From contig NZ_PSWS01000002.1 in NCBI RefSeq assembly GCF_002932875.1, positions 1 through 64,000 of the forward strand: a DNA stretch of 64,000 bases, written 5' to 3'. The position numbers and the translations under genes were made by a program. The notes below the pieces were generated by a model. It saw only the letters and a program-made list of their open reading frames with translations. It did not search any database and was not told where the DNA came from. Positions 1-8,363 of the stretch are shown here, piece by piece. The DNA comes from Rathayibacter tritici. GTDB taxonomy: Bacteria > Actinomycetota > Actinomycetes > Actinomycetales > Microbacteriaceae. Within the stretch, counting starts at the first letter, position 1, and every line of letters starts with the position of its first letter.

Positions 1-1
1 C

Positions 2-685
2 CCCACCACCGCCACCACAGGCGCTCCCCGCCTCCAGCCAGTCGGCGACCCCCCCGCCGCACCCCGCCTCCGCGCCGTCCCCCAGGGGACGGAGGCCCGC
101 GGATTCGCCCTCTACGTCGGCATTGACGAAGCCAAGGCCCGCGCCGCCGGAGTCGACCTCGGCCGCCTGGTCGACGAGCTCAAGCGCATTACGGCCCAAC
201 TCGCGCCCGACGCCGAAACCTACGCCTCCGTTGCTCTCGCCCCGCAGGGCGTCGGCGGCCGTGACGTCGACGTCGTCCGCCTCGCGCTCCAGGATCCGGC
301 CGCCGTTGCCAAGCGCCGCGCGGACGCCGAACCCGACCTCGATCGGGCGCCCGGCGGAGTCGTCATCGACATCTCGCGCAAGCGCGTGATCCTCGACGAC
401 GAGACCACCGCCCTGACGTACAAGGAGTTCGAGCTTCTCCAGTACCTCGTGCTCCGCGAGGGCCGCACCATCGAGCGCGCCGAGCTCATCGCCTCGCTCT
501 GGGGCGCTGCCGACGACGACGCTCCGAACGAGCGCACTATCGACGTCCATGTCCGTCGGCTCCGGGCCAAGCTCGGCCGCTACGAGGAGATTGTCCGCAC
601 CGTCCGCGGCGTCGGCTACCGCTTCGATCGCCACGCGGACGTCGCCATCCGCTACGCGTCGACGCCGTCGCCAGATCTGTTCTGA
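2..685 (+). CDS. winged-helix DNA-binding protein, response-regulator-like C-terminus (5' partial)
   Basis: The frame is open from the left edge, so the N-terminus is missing. The last ~100 residues form an OmpR/PhoB-type winged helix: LTYKEFELLQYLV, then RTIDVHVRRLRAKLG (recognition helix) and the wing IVRTVRGVGYRF. The part before it (about residues 35-115, with GFALYVGIDEAKARAAGVDL) is not a phosphoacceptor receiver domain in what is visible; it looks like the small alpha/beta domain found in a group of actinobacterial stand-alone winged-helix proteins. DNA binding is secure from the motif; the signal it senses is unknown. No sensor kinase is visible downstream. Confidence 0.8.
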   Translation, partial: PTTATTGAPRLQPVGDPPAAPRLRAVPQGTEARGFALYVGIDEAKARAAGVDLGRLVDELKRITAQLAPDAETYASVALAPQGVGGRDVDVVRLALQDPAAVAKRRADAEPDLDRAPGGVVIDISRKRVILDDETTALTYKEFELLQYLVLREGRTIERAELIASLWGAADDDAPNERTIDVHVRRLRAKLGRYEEIVRTVRGVGYRFDRHADVAIRYASTPSPDLF

Positions 686-747
686 CGCGACCCCGGCGCG
701 GCGGGCAGCTACTGGAGGGGCTCAGAGAGCTCCCAGCAAACAGGTGG

Positions 748-775
748 TTGCGCCGTTACCCGGCCGTTATATAGT
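748..775 (+). promoter_or_regulatory. promoter of candidate small RNA
   Basis: A -35-like TTGCGC (748-753) lies 16 bp before TATAGT (770-775), close to the sigma-70/SigA consensus. Predicted start is about 782. Nothing downstream within 200 bp has a ribosome binding site, so the promoter seems to serve an untranslated RNA. Confidence 0.5.
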
Positions 776-781
776 TCAGAT

Positions 782-890
782 GCGTCAACCGTTTGCTGTG
801 GCGGAGAAGCGCGAAAAGTGATTGCAGGACACTCTTGGTGCAAGGGAAGGAAGGCCGGCCGCTCGCCTCAGCGGTCGGCCTTCTGTCGTT
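782..890 (+). ncRNA. candidate small RNA (~105 nt) ending in an intrinsic terminator
   Basis: Between the wHTH gene stop (685) and the MarR start (997) there is no convincing reading frame. There is a promoter (748-775), about 105 nt of sequence, and a strong hairpin followed by a U-rich tail. Upstream DNA also forms an inverted repeat with the start of this RNA: CAGCAAAC at 734-741 pairs with GTTTGCTG at 791-798, and GGTTGCGC at 746-753 pairs (one bulge) with 782-790. If transcription reads through from the wHTH gene, this longer fold could form instead. I do not recognise a known RNA family (not SRP RNA, 6S or tmRNA). Confidence 0.45.
851..886 (+). terminator. intrinsic terminator
   Basis: Stem AAGGCCGGCCGCT (851-863) pairs with AGCGGTCGGCCTT (870-882) with one G-T wobble, 6-nt loop, followed by a T-rich stretch. 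It ends the candidate small RNA and/or the wHTH gene transcript. Confidence 0.7.
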
Positions 891-996
891 CCCGGGCGAC
901 CATCTCCTCCTCAGCTGCGCCTGAATGCCCGCGGCGTAGGCTGTATGGCGTCTGGATGTCAGGGAACCGCTTCCTTGGCGCGACGAAGGAGGACCA

Positions 997-1437
997 GTGG
1001 GGTCGAGAGAGGCCGTCGCTGCGTGGGAGGCGCTCTTCCGCGCCCAGGTCCACGTGATGCGTGCCCTGAGCACCGAGTTCCCCTCGCGGGAGATCTCGAT
1101 GAATGAGTACGACGTCCTCTTCAACCTCACTCGTCAGCCCGAGCGGCGCGCACGCCTGCGCGACCTGAACCGGCACGTCCTGCTGACCCAGCCCAGCGTC
1201 AGTCGGCTGATCGACCGGCTCGCCGCCCGCGGCTGCGTGGAGAAGAGCGAAGACCCGGCGGATGCGCGCGGCACGATCATCACCATCACCGACGAGGGCT
1301 ACGCGCTCTTCCGGCGCGTCGCGCTCACCCACATGACGACCATCTCGGAGCAGGTCGGTGGGGCACTCGACGAGGACGAGCTGCGGCAGCTGACCGCGCT
1401 CTGCGACAAGCTCCGCGACGGCATCGCCACCTCCTGA
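997..1437 (+). CDS. MarR family transcriptional regulator
   Basis: 146 residues, the usual length for MarR. The winged helix is visible: LRDLNRHVLLTQPSVSRLIDRL (helix-turn-helix, about residues 57-78) and the wing with RGCVEKSEDPADARGTIITIT, where the DxR motif typical of MarR contacts DNA. Flanking helices should dimerise. The GTG start is preceded by AAGGAGG at 986-992 with a good spacing. The photolyase begins 78 bp downstream on the same strand; co-regulation is possible but not shown. The ligand is unknown. Confidence 0.85.
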   Translation: MGSREAVAAWEALFRAQVHVMRALSTEFPSREISMNEYDVLFNLTRQPERRARLRDLNRHVLLTQPSVSRLIDRLAARGCVEKSEDPADARGTIITITDEGYALFRRVALTHMTTISEQVGGALDEDELRQLTALCDKLRDGIATS

Positions 1438-1515
1438 TCCGCCTCGCTAGCACGGGCTGCAGCGCCCGACCAGGTCTTCGCCGGGGCGCGGGATTCGCGG
1501 ATCATGGGGGTCATC

Positions 1516-2982
1516 ATGAGTGACGCCTCCCCCACCCTCGTCTGGCTCCGCGACGATCTGCGCCTGGCCGACAACCCCGCCCTGCGCGCCGCGGTCGACC
1601 GGGGCAGCGAGGTCGCGGTCTGCTACGTGCTCGACGAAGAGTCGGCGGGGATCCGGCCACTCGGGGGCGCTGCCCGCTGGTGGCTGCACGGCAGTCTTGC
1701 AGCCCTCGCCGCCGACCTGCAGGAGCACGGAGCGACGCTGATCCTGCGCCGAGGACCGGCGGAGGCCGTCATCCTGCAGCTCGCCGACGAGATCGGTGCC
1801 GGAGCCGTGCACTGGAATCGTCGCTATGGAAAGGCCGAACGCACCGTCGACGCGGCGGTGAAGGAGTCGCTCCGCGACGGCGGACGCGAGGCCGAGAGCC
1901 ACCAGGGCTCCCTGCTGTTCGAGCCGTGGACGGTGCAGACCGGCGCGGGCGGCCCCTACTCCGTCTACACGCCCTTCGCGCGCGCCTGCCGCGCCAAGCA
2001 GACGCCGCGCGCGCCGCTGCCCCGCCCGCGCTCGCTCGAGGGCTACGCAGGCGACGTCGCCTCCGACTCCCTCGACGACTGGGAGCTGCTGCCCACGCAC
2101 CCCGACTGGCCCCAGGGCCTGCGCGAACGCTGGACGCCCGGCGAGAAGGCGGCGACCGACCGGCTGCGCGCCTTCCTCGCCGAGCAGCTCGACGACTACG
2201 CCGAGGGACGCGACCAGCCCGCCGAGGACGCCACCTCGAATCTCTCGCCGCACCTGCGCTGGGGCGAGGTCAGTCCGTTCCAGGTGTGGCACGCGCTGGA
2301 GGAGGCGCACGCGAAGGGGCTGCACCGCGGCGACGGGAGTGACCGGTTCCTGTCCGAGGTGCTCTGGCGGGAGTTCTGCTACCACCTGCTGTTCCACTGG
2401 CCGGACCTGGCGACCGCGAACTTCGACACCCGATTCGACTCGTTCCCGTGGGGCCGCCCCGGCGAAGAGGCGATCGACGCCTGGCATCAGGGCCGCACCG
2501 GCTACCCGCTGGTCGATGCCGGAATGCGCGAGCTCTGGCGCACCGGGTACATGCACAACCGCGTTCGGATGGTGACCGCGTCGTTCCTGATCAAGAATCT
2601 GCTGGTCGACTGGCGGGTGGGCGAGGACTGGTTCTGGGACACACTCGTCGACGCGGATCCGGCCAGTAATGCCGCGAACTGGCAATGGGTGGCGGGCTCC
2701 GGAGCCGACGCGTCGCCGTTCTTCCGAGTCTTCAACCCGGTCACCCAGTCGAAGAAGTTCGATCCGGCCGGGGTGTACATCCGCCACAATGTGCCCGAAC
2801 TGGGCGAGGTGGAGGGCGCCGCCGTGCACGAGCCGTGGACGCTCGAGGACACGCTCGCTGGCGGTCCTGACGCCTACCCTGCACCGATCGTCGACCTGAA
2901 GGAGACACGGGCTTACGCGCTCGACGCTTTCGCTCAGATCAAGGGGGCTCCACGCGACATCACGCCGCGCGGAGGCGACTGA
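1516..2982 (+). CDS. phr: deoxyribodipyrimidine photolyase
   Basis: 488 residues. N-terminal antenna-binding Rossmann domain begins LVWLRDDLRLADNPAL; the C-terminal FAD-binding domain contains LSPHLRWGEVSP, SEVLWREFCYHLL, GYPLVDAGMRELW, TGYMHNRVRMVTASF and DADPASNAANWQW, the conserved photolyase core. It repairs cyclobutane pyrimidine dimers using blue light. An upstream ATG at 1504 is in frame, but GGGGGT lies just before 1516, so 1516 is preferred. Class I CPD photolyase is more likely than (6-4) or a signalling cryptochrome, because the gene is a plain bacterial-length enzyme without C-terminal extension. Confidence 0.93.
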   Translation: MSDASPTLVWLRDDLRLADNPALRAAVDRGSEVAVCYVLDEESAGIRPLGGAARWWLHGSLAALAADLQEHGATLILRRGPAEAVILQLADEIGAGAVHWNRRYGKAERTVDAAVKESLRDGGREAESHQGSLLFEPWTVQTGAGGPYSVYTPFARACRAKQTPRAPLPRPRSLEGYAGDVASDSLDDWELLPTHPDWPQGLRERWTPGEKAATDRLRAFLAEQLDDYAEGRDQPAEDATSNLSPHLRWGEVSPFQVWHALEEAHAKGLHRGDGSDRFLSEVLWREFCYHLLFHWPDLATANFDTRFDSFPWGRPGEEAIDAWHQGRTGYPLVDAGMRELWRTGYMHNRVRMVTASFLIKNLLVDWRVGEDWFWDTLVDADPASNAANWQWVAGSGADASPFFRVFNPVTQSKKFDPAGVYIRHNVPELGEVEGAAVHEPWTLEDTLAGGPDAYPAPIVDLKETRAYALDAFAQIKGAPRDITPRGGD

Positions 2983-2992
2983 TCCACGCAGA

Positions 2993-3568
2993 TCAGAGCT
3001 GGAGGGACGGGTCGGTGAAAAAGCCCGACGCGGCGAGCGCGTCCTCGGCACGGCCCTGCGCGCGTAGATCGCGGGCAGGAATGCCGACGAGTATCGCTCC
3101 GTCGGGTGCATCCTTGACCACGACGGCGTTCGCGCCCACGCTGACATCGGAGCCGAGCATGACCGGGCCAAGAACGACCGCGCCCGCCCCCACGACCACT
3201 CGATCACCGAGCGTGGGATGCCGGCGCTCGCGCCTGGCCGACTTCCCGCCCAGCGTGACGCCGTGGTACAGCATGCAGTCCTCACCGATCCGCGCGGTCT
3301 CCCCGATCACCACTCCCATGCCGTGGTCGATGAAAAGGCGCCGACCGATGGTCGCACCGGGGTGGATCTCGACTCCGGTCGCCGCCCGCGCCGCCTGGCT
3401 GAGCAGCCGGGCGGGCAGGCGCAGACCGCGCCGCCACCAGGCGTGCGCGACACGGTGCACCCAGATCGCGTGCACGCCCGGGTAGGCGAAGACGACCTCC
3501 ACCGCGCTGCGGGCGGCGGGGTCGCGCTCCTGGGCGGTGCGGACGTCCTCGCGGAGCCGGGCGAGCAC
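2993..3568 (-). CDS. cysE: serine O-acetyltransferase
   Basis: Makes O-acetylserine from serine and acetyl-CoA for cysteine synthesis. 191 residues, the short actinobacterial form. The C-terminal half is a left-handed beta helix of hexapeptide repeats ([19 protein letters not shown], then [43 protein letters not shown]), with the catalytic His in IDHGMG. The frame extends further upstream, but GTG at 3568 has GGAGG eight bases before it and gives the normal N-terminus ([20 protein letters not shown]). It lies 74 bp after cysK on the same strand, so the two form a cysteine operon. Confidence 0.92.
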   Translation of the reverse strand: MLARLREDVRTAQERDPAARSAVEVVFAYPGVHAIWVHRVAHAWWRRGLRLPARLLSQAARAATGVEIHPGATIGRRLFIDHGMGVVIGETARIGEDCMLYHGVTLGGKSARRERRHPTLGDRVVVGAGAVVLGPVMLGSDVSVGANAVVVKDAPDGAILVGIPARDLRAQGRAEDALAASGFFTDPSLQL

Positions 3569-3642
3569 TCCGGGCGCCTCCGGCCCGGACAGGACGCGGC
3601 GGTCCCGTCCGGAGCGGGGCGTCCTGCCGTGGTTCGAGGGTT

Positions 3643-4577
3643 TCAGCTGGGGAGGTCCTCGTAGAGAACGGTAGAGATGTACCGCTCGCCGAAGTCGCAG
3701 ACGATGGCGACGATGGTCTTGCCGGCGTTCTCGGGGCGCTTCGCGACCTCGAGCGCGGCCCACATGATCGAGCCGGAGGAGATGCCACCGAGGATGCCCT
3801 CCTGTGCGGCCATCTCCCGGGCCACCCGCACCGAGTCCTCGAGCGTGACGTCGATGATCTCGTCGTAGATCTCACGGTCGAGGATCGCGGGGACGAAGTT
3901 GGCGCCAATGCCCTGGATCTTGTGCGGACCGGCGGTCCCCTGGGTGAGGAGCGGGGAGTCGATCGGCTCCACTCCGATGATCTGCACACCGGGTTTGCGC
4001 TCCTTGAGCACCTGTCCGACCCCGGTGATGGTGCCGCCGGTGCCGATACCGGCCACGAAGACGTCGACCTCGCCGTCGGTGTCCTCCCAGACCTCCTCCG
4101 CCGTGGTGCGGCGGTGCACCTCCGGGTTGGCGGCGTTCTCGAACTGGCGGGCGAGGATGGCGCCGGGAGTGCTGTCGACGATCGCACGGGCGCGCTCGAC
4201 TGCACCGCGCATGCCCTCGCTACCGGGAGTCAGCACGATCTCGGCTCCGTAGGCCCGGAGAGGACCCGGCGCTCGACGGACATCGTCTCGGGCATCGTGA
4301 GGATCACCGAGTAGCCGCGGGCGGCTCCGACCATCGCGAGGGCGATGCCGGTGTTGCCGCTCGTGCCCTCGACGATCGTCCCGCCGGGAGGCAGTTCCCC
4401 CGAGGCCTCTGCCGCGTCGATGATCGCGACGCCGATCCGGTCCTTCACGCTGTTCGCCGGGTTGTAGAACTCGAGCTTCGCCAGGACCGTTGCCCGATCA
4501 GCGCCGTCGAGGCGGTTGATGCGGACGAGAGGTGTCCTGCCGACGAGCTGGGTCACGTCGTCGTGAATGCGTGCCAT
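3643..4577 (-). pseudogene. cysK: cysteine synthase A, broken by a one-base deletion
   Basis: O-acetylserine sulfhydrylase: PLP-dependent replacement of acetate by sulfide to give cysteine. Two adjoining frames together give a full 311-residue protein. The 5' part (4577 down to about 4255) has NSVKDRIG with the PLP lysine and [11 protein letters not shown]; the 3' part (about 4262 down to 3643) has [10 protein letters not shown] for phosphate binding and GISSGS near the end. Around 4256-4266 the first frame turns into a short nonsense tail. Adding one C there restores [20 protein letters not shown], the family sequence. So a single base is missing, in the genome or in the sequence. All other key residues look intact. 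Confidence 0.88.
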
Positions 4578-4668
4578 GATGTGCGCTTTCTGCTGGGGCG
4601 GTCGACCGTGGCCCCGGAGCCGTCGGTGGAACAGGTGCTGGAGCGCCCACCGGGCAGGCGCATCCCCC

Positions 4669-4697
4669 ACGATACGGATGCAGTGACTCCAGGTCAG
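4669..4697 (-). promoter_or_regulatory. promoter of cysK-cysE
   Basis: On the minus strand CTGACC (-35, 4697-4692) is separated by 17 bp from TATCGT (-10, 4674-4669). Predicted start about 4662 gives an ~85-nt leader before the cysK ATG at 4577. The rest of the 305-bp divergent region to the PBP gene shows no clear structure. Confidence 0.4.
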
Positions 4698-4882
4698 CAC
4701 CTCGGGCGCGCCCCCTCGTGCACATCGCCCGCCAGCTCGCATCTCCACCGGGAGGAGGACGCCGCCCGGGCGCGCGCGTCACGTACCATGAGCGCGGGGG
4801 ATCGCGCGACTGTTCGCGAGGCTCTCGCCACCCTCCCCCTGCATCTCCGCGGCCGCTCGCCGCGTCGAAAGGACGACCCTCC

Positions 4883-7327
4883 ATGACGCTCCCCACTGCA
4901 TCCCGCCGCTCCGTCCGGCCGCTCGGGATGTCACTGCGGGCAGTCATGGGCTTCATCGGGATGAGTGCTGTAGCGGGTGTCCTGATCACCGTCGGCGTCA
5001 CTCCGGCCCTCGCGCTGACGGGCCTCGCCACGAGTAACACGATCGGCATGTTCCAGAACCTGCCCGGCTACCTCGACGTGGGCCATCTGATGCAGCGCAC
5101 CAACATCTACGCGAGCAACGGCACGACCCTGCTCGCCTCCGTCTACGACCAGAACCGCGTCGAGGTCGGCTGGGACGACGTTGCGCAGTCCGCGAAGGAC
5201 GCCGCCGTCGCCGGCGAGGACCCGCGCTTCTACCAGCACGGAGGCATCGACCTCCAGGGGACGCTCCGCGCGATCGCCGTCACGCTGGCGGGCGAGGACC
5301 TCCAGGGCGGTTCGTCGATCACGCAGCAGTACGTCAAGAACGTCCTCGTGCAGAAGGCGGAGTCGATCCCCGACAAGGCCGAGCGCGCCGAGGCCTACGA
5401 CGAGGCGACCGCGCCGACGCCGGAGCGCAAGCTGAAAGAGATGCGGCTCGCGATCGGGCTCGAGAAGGAGGCGTCGAAGGACGACATCCTGCTCGGCTAC
5501 CTCAACATCGCCCTCTTCGGAGGCACGGTGTACGGCATCGAGGCCGCGGCCAATTACTACTACGGCATCCCCGCGAGCCAGCTCTCCACCCCCCAGGCGG
5601 CGGCGCTGCTCGCGATCGTGAACAACCCGGTGAAGTTCAGCTTCGACAATCCGGGCGATGAGACGAACGGCGCCGCGAACGGCTATGCCGCCACCAAGGA
5701 GCGTCGCGACTACATCCTCTCGGAGGAGCTCAAGCACGGCCGAATCGACCAGGCCGCGTACGACGCCGCCGTCGCCGAACCGATCACCCCGAACATCACC
5801 GAGCCCTCGACCGGCTGCACCACGGCCGGGGACGCCGCCTACTTCTGCGACTACGTGCTCAACGTCCTCCGCAACGACACCGTCTTCGGAGCGAGCGACG
5901 ATGAGCGCTACCAGCGCATCCGCCAGGGCGGCTTCGACGTCGTGACAACCCTCGACCTCGACATCCAGCAGGCCTCGCAGGCGGCGTTGAACGCCTACGT
6001 TCCCTCGGTGGACCCGCGCTTCCAGCTCGGCGCGACCGCCGCCTCCGTCGAGGCCAAGACGGGCCGCGTGCTCTCGATGGTGCAGAACACGAAGTACAGC
6101 CAGGACGAGCAGTTCCTCACCGCCAATCCCGGCTACAGCGCCATCAACCTCAACGTCGACCTCAGCATGGGGGGCGGCTCCGGCGTCCAGACCGGATCGA
6201 CCTACAAGGTGTTCACGCTGGCGCAGTGGCTGAAGGCGGGGCACACGATCAACGAGTCGTTCCCGTCGCCGACGTCGGGGTTCGGCTCCTACGCCAAGAA
6301 GTGCAATGTCGAGAGCGGCTACTACCAGGGCGAGCGGTTCGCACCGAGGAACGATGATCCGTCCGAGGACTCCTCCTCCATGACGGCGCTCGAGTCCACG
6401 ACCAATTCGATCAACACCGGCTTCATGGGCATGGCCAACAAGCTCGATCTCTGCGACATCCGTACGACCGCCGAATCGTTCGGAGTGCACGGCGCGAACG
6501 GCAAGGAGCTCAGTAGCGGCCCGGCCGCCGTCCTGGGTACCAACGAGATCGCCCCGCTCACTATGGCGAGCGCGTACGCGGGCATCGCGAACGATGGCAC
6601 GACCTGCGACGCCGTCGTCATCGACCGGATCACCGACTCCGACGGAGCCGCTGTCGCCACCCCCGACTCGAACTGCCGAGCATCGGTGACTCCCGAGGTC
6701 GCTCGCGGTATGCAGTACGCGATGCAGCGAGTGATGACCTCGGGTACCGCCACCGCCTCGAACCCCCGCGATGGCATCGAGCACATCGGCAAGACGGGGA
6801 CGACGGACGAGGCGGCCGACGTCTGGACCGCCGGCGCGAGCAGGGCGGCCTCGCTCGCCGTCTGGGTGGGCAGCATCAAGGGCTTCGACAACCACACCAA
6901 GCAGAACCTGCGCTTCACGACCATCACCGGCGAGTCGGGATCGATCAAGGCCTCGAACGCCCGCCACGCCATTTGGAAGCCGATCATGACGGCGCTCGAT
7001 CAGAAGTACGGCGGCGACAACTTCGCCGATCCGCCCGCCTCGATGCTCGCCAACTCGCCGCGCGGCGCGACCCTCGCCGAGGTGCCGGATGTGACCGGGA
7101 AGACCGTCGCCGATGCGTCAGCCACCCTGGAGGCTGCGGGCTTCGTCGTCGGCATCACGGAGCCGGCCGCGTCCGCCAAGATCCCCGAGGGTTCCGTGGT
7201 GACGACCACGCCGAGTACCGGCAAAACGGCTCTGCGGGGCGCGGTGATCCCGTTGCAGGTGAGCACGGGGAAGGCGCCGATCAACCCGGACGACATCATG
7301 GACGTTAACGGCGACCTACTCCCCTAG
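4883..7327 (+). CDS. bifunctional penicillin-binding protein (GT51 transglycosylase + transpeptidase + PASTA)
   Basis: Class A PBP that polymerises lipid II and cross-links peptidoglycan outside the membrane. 814 residues: short cytoplasmic tail, one membrane helix (about residues 16-50), glycosyltransferase domain with catalytic EDPRFYQHGG (~112) and GGSSITQQYVKN, transpeptidase with STYK (nucleophile Ser ~439), SIN (~509) and KTGT (~637), and one C-terminal PASTA domain (~733-797, EVPDVTGKTVADASATLEAA). The ATG at 4883 has AAAGGA nine bases upstream; the longer open frame reaching 4718 is not needed. It is read away from cysK. PonA-like PBPs of actinobacteria have this build. Confidence 0.95.
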   Translation: MTLPTASRRSVRPLGMSLRAVMGFIGMSAVAGVLITVGVTPALALTGLATSNTIGMFQNLPGYLDVGHLMQRTNIYASNGTTLLASVYDQNRVEVGWDDVAQSAKDAAVAGEDPRFYQHGGIDLQGTLRAIAVTLAGEDLQGGSSITQQYVKNVLVQKAESIPDKAERAEAYDEATAPTPERKLKEMRLAIGLEKEASKDDILLGYLNIALFGGTVYGIEAAANYYYGIPASQLSTPQAAALLAIVNNPVKFSFDNPGDETNGAANGYAATKERRDYILSEELKHGRIDQAAYDAAVAEPITPNITEPSTGCTTAGDAAYFCDYVLNVLRNDTVFGASDDERYQRIRQGGFDVVTTLDLDIQQASQAALNAYVPSVDPRFQLGATAASVEAKTGRVLSMVQNTKYSQDEQFLTANPGYSAINLNVDLSMGGGSGVQTGSTYKVFTLAQWLKAGHTINESFPSPTSGFGSYAKKCNVESGYYQGERFAPRNDDPSEDSSSMTALESTTNSINTGFMGMANKLDLCDIRTTAESFGVHGANGKELSSGPAAVLGTNEIAPLTMASAYAGIANDGTTCDAVVIDRITDSDGAAVATPDSNCRASVTPEVARGMQYAMQRVMTSGTATASNPRDGIEHIGKTGTTDEAADVWTAGASRAASLAVWVGSIKGFDNHTKQNLRFTTITGESGSIKASNARHAIWKPIMTALDQKYGGDNFADPPASMLANSPRGATLAEVPDVTGKTVADASATLEAAGFVVGITEPAASAKIPEGSVVTTTPSTGKTALRGAVIPLQVSTGKAPINPDDIMDVNGDLLP

Positions 7328-7511
7328 GACGCGCACGGTTGAGAAGGGGCCGATCCCACCGGAGATCGGCGGCTCGGAGCAGCCGTTCGTGACGAATCGG
7401 GGGTGTCCGCCTGAGGACCGGCTCCCAGTGTCGCGGGGAGAGGCGCGTGCTCTTCCGCCTCCCTCGCGAGGGGCCCAGGATGGAAGGACGACCCTAGCGG
7501 AGGAGCACGAC

Positions 7512-8354
7512 GTGGGCATCGCGGAACCGTTCGATCTCGACGACCACCGCCGTCATGCGCCGGGAACCCTGCGCGAGCACTTCTCGGTGCGCGAGTTCGA
7601 GGAGGTGCCGCTGGATCGCGAGGCGATCGTCGCCACCGCGTACCTGCACGCAATCGAGCACGCCGCTCTCGCCCGGGTGCTGCCGATCGCCCGCGCCCAT
7701 CCCGACGCCCAGGTCCGCTCATTCGCGACGGTCTGGGCGGCCGAGCGGCACCGGATCGCCGACGCGCTGGGCGACGTGCTCGCAGCCTCGCCGCAGATCC
7801 GCGGCATCGACGTCCGGCCACCGGAGCCGACCGTCGAGTCGCGCCCACTCGTGAACCGCGTCGCGGCCGCCCTCCCTGGTCCGATCGCGCTGGCGCTTGC
7901 GGTGGATGCGCGAATCGCGATGCACAGCTACCGTCGGCTCGCCCGGCTCTCGCTGCACCCCGAGATGGAGCGCCTCGCCGAGGCGATCATCGGCGTCCTG
8001 GAGCGGCAGGCCGACTTCTTCACCGTGCACGCGGCGGAACGTCTGGGCCGCCCGCTGCCCCGCCGCGTGCTGGCGGCGGGCCTGTTGGCCGTGCTGCGCC
8101 TCCCGATCGGCGAGGCCGACCTGCCCGAGCCTCTCGCCCGCGAAGGCCGCGAACTCGTGTTCGGTCGGGACGACGGCGGACTGGACGGGATCGACGCGGG
8201 GATCGTCGCCGCCTTCGCGCTGCCCTGCACAGCGGCCCGGCGGCTCGTGCATCCCCACCGGCCCGTGTCGATCCGCGCGGCGCACCGCTTGGGGCGCCTG
8301 GCCTCCGACACCCGCTTCGCCGTCGCGACCCTGCTGGAGCAGGTGCGGGAGTAG
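7512..8354 (+). CDS. conserved helical protein of unknown function (possibly ferritin-like)
   Basis: 280 residues, almost all predicted helix, no signal peptide or clear membrane segment. I do not recognise the family. A helix with AYLHAIEHAALARV is followed by FATVWAAERHRIADAL; paired Glu/His positions in two long helices resemble ferritin-like four-helix bundles, and a second such pair may occur later (LERQADFFTVHAAERL). Metal binding is therefore a guess. The GTG at 7512 is chosen because GGAGGAG lies six bases before it; the open frame runs back to 7389 without another good site. It converges on the SNF2 gene, the stops being 9 bp apart. Confidence 0.6.
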   Translation: MGIAEPFDLDDHRRHAPGTLREHFSVREFEEVPLDREAIVATAYLHAIEHAALARVLPIARAHPDAQVRSFATVWAAERHRIADALGDVLAASPQIRGIDVRPPEPTVESRPLVNRVAAALPGPIALALAVDARIAMHSYRRLARLSLHPEMERLAEAIIGVLERQADFFTVHAAERLGRPLPRRVLAAGLLAVLRLPIGEADLPEPLAREGRELVFGRDDGGLDGIDAGIVAAFALPCTAARRLVHPHRPVSIRAAHRLGRLASDTRFAVATLLEQVRE

Positions 8355-8363
8355 CGCCCGCGC

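Noticed and set aside
1447-3285. 612-codon open frame antisense to the photolyase and cysE
   Set aside because: Arg/Val/Gly-rich shadow, typical of GC-rich DNA; the sense genes have clear motifs.
4718-4882. Upstream extension of the PBP gene
   Set aside because: No signal or domain there; ATG 4883 has a proper ribosome binding site.
7349-7370. Hairpin GCCGATC/GATCGGC after the PBP gene as terminator
   Set aside because: Short stem without a T-run; too weak to claim.
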